Under the pieces are notes generated by a model that saw nothing but the letters and a program-made list of their open reading frames with translations, had not been told where the DNA came from and made no database searches. A stretch of 5,460 bases of DNA from Spirochaetota bacterium. GTDB lineage: Bacteria > Spirochaetota > Leptospiria > Turneriellales > Turneriellaceae. The stretch spans positions 1-5,460 of the forward strand of contig JAKQXK010000098.1 of the NCBI GenBank assembly GCA_029561505.1, read 5' to 3'. Every line of letters begins with the position of its first letter. Position 1 is the first letter of the stretch. The position numbers and the translations under genes were made by a program. Of this stretch, positions 4,941 through 5,460 are shown in pieces.

Positions 4941-5460
4941 TTCTGCCACGCCGGTGACACTGCTCATTCTCGAAGACCAGCCGATCATTCAGGCTCGATT
5001 GCACTCGCTTTTTACAGCAGAGAACCGTTTCACGCTGCTGAAGATTTGCGGCAGCGCCGAAGAGGCACTCGCCGAGCTGCTCGTGCAAACGCCGCAGATT
5101 TTTCTCGTCGACCTCGAGCTGCCAGGCATGAGCGGCGAAGAGCTGATACCGCTTGTGCGCGCAAAATACCCCGATATCAAGATCGTTGTCTTCACCGTGT
5201 TCGAAGACCAGGCGCGCATCGTTCGCCTGCTGCGGCTCGGCATTCGCGGCTACCTCTTGAAAGACATCGCTGATGACTTGCTCATCGCAGAGCTCGGCGT
5301 CATTTGCGCAGGCGGTTCAACCCTGACCGAACGCGTGGCACAAACGCTCATGACGGAAATTCAGCAATCCGCCCCGCAGAGCCCGTCGATTCTCACCGAC
5401 CGCGAGACTGAGGTGTTAAACCTCACCGCCCTCGGCCTCAACTACAAAGACATTGCCGAA
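4933..5460 (+). CDS. NarL/LuxR-family response regulator, 3' end outside window
   Basis: The frame from ATG 4933 is open to the last base (176 codons). The receiver domain (about residues 8-125) has the acidic pair E14-D15, the phosphoacceptor D60 in FLVDLELPGMSGEEL, T88 in VVFTVFED and K110 in GYLLKDI, so all the residues needed for phosphotransfer are present. A short linker leads to LTDRETEVLNLTALGLNYKDIAE (154-176), the first part of a LuxR/GerE helix-turn-helix. The window cuts it in the recognition region; about 30-40 more residues are expected, judging from the usual 200-220 total. It is the evident partner of the upstream kinase: 8-base overlap, GGGAGG at 4923-4928. It probably activates transcription when phosphorylated; its targets are not visible. 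Confidence 0.9.
   Translation, partial: MPDSATPVTLLILEDQPIIQARLHSLFTAENRFTLLKICGSAEEALAELLVQTPQIFLVDLELPGMSGEELIPLVRAKYPDIKIVVFTVFEDQARIVRLLRLGIRGYLLKDIADDLLIAELGVICAGGSTLTERVAQTLMTEIQQSAPQSPSILTDRETEVLNLTALGLNYKDIAE

Noticed and set aside
1..5460. CRISPR array, tRNA, insertion sequence or phage genes
   Set aside because: No regularly spaced repeats, tRNA-like cloverleaf words, transposase motifs or terminal repeats were seen.

Overview
The window is about 5.5 kb of moderately GC-rich bacterial chromosome with every convincing gene on the + strand. It has no tRNA, rRNA, CRISPR array or transposase. The gene set is a hotdog thioesterase, a Cys-lipoprotein with a relaxed lipobox, a CNNM/CorC membrane protein, and a sensor kinase with a periplasmic jelly-roll and seven membrane helices. 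Together with frequent GTG/TTG starts, this suggests a Gram-negative bacterium, possibly a Leptospiraceae/Turneriella-like spirochaete. That placement rests on gene style and is only a low-to-moderate confidence inference.

Layout. Positions 2-649 hold the 3' part of a PaaI/4HBT hotdog thioesterase gene whose reading frame is open to the left edge. Positions 650-1064 are a 415-base stretch without an intact gene. It contains a perfect small hairpin (688-703) and a reading-frame fragment (819-1016) that looks like the start of a cyclic-nucleotide-binding domain, probably a decayed gene. Positions 1065-1490 encode a small lipoprotein resembling the DUF6567 type. Positions 1491-1725 are a 235-base gap with only a doubtful minus-strand ORF. 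Positions 1726-3039 encode a complete CorC/HlyC-CNNM-type protein (DUF21, CBS pair, C-terminal transporter-associated domain). A 47-base gap with a perfect 7-bp inverted repeat separates it from the next gene.

Positions 3087-4940 encode a sensor histidine kinase: signal peptide, GH2/beta-galactosidase-like jelly-roll, seven TM helices, HisKA_3 and HATPase. Its stop overlaps by 8 bases the start of a NarL/LuxR-type response regulator at 4933, which runs off the right edge inside its HTH.

How the genes relate. The kinase and regulator are clearly a translationally coupled two-component pair: a periplasmic ligand would be read by the jelly-roll, passed through the 7TM region to His416, then to Asp60 of the regulator. 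The thioesterase, lipoprotein and CorC genes are separated by long gaps and look like independent units. The most unusual points are the kinase (a sugar-binding-like sensor joined to 7TM and HisKA_3, with a degenerate ATP-binding G1 box) and the decayed cNMP-binding fragment. I see no strong evidence for a wholly new defence or mobile system here.
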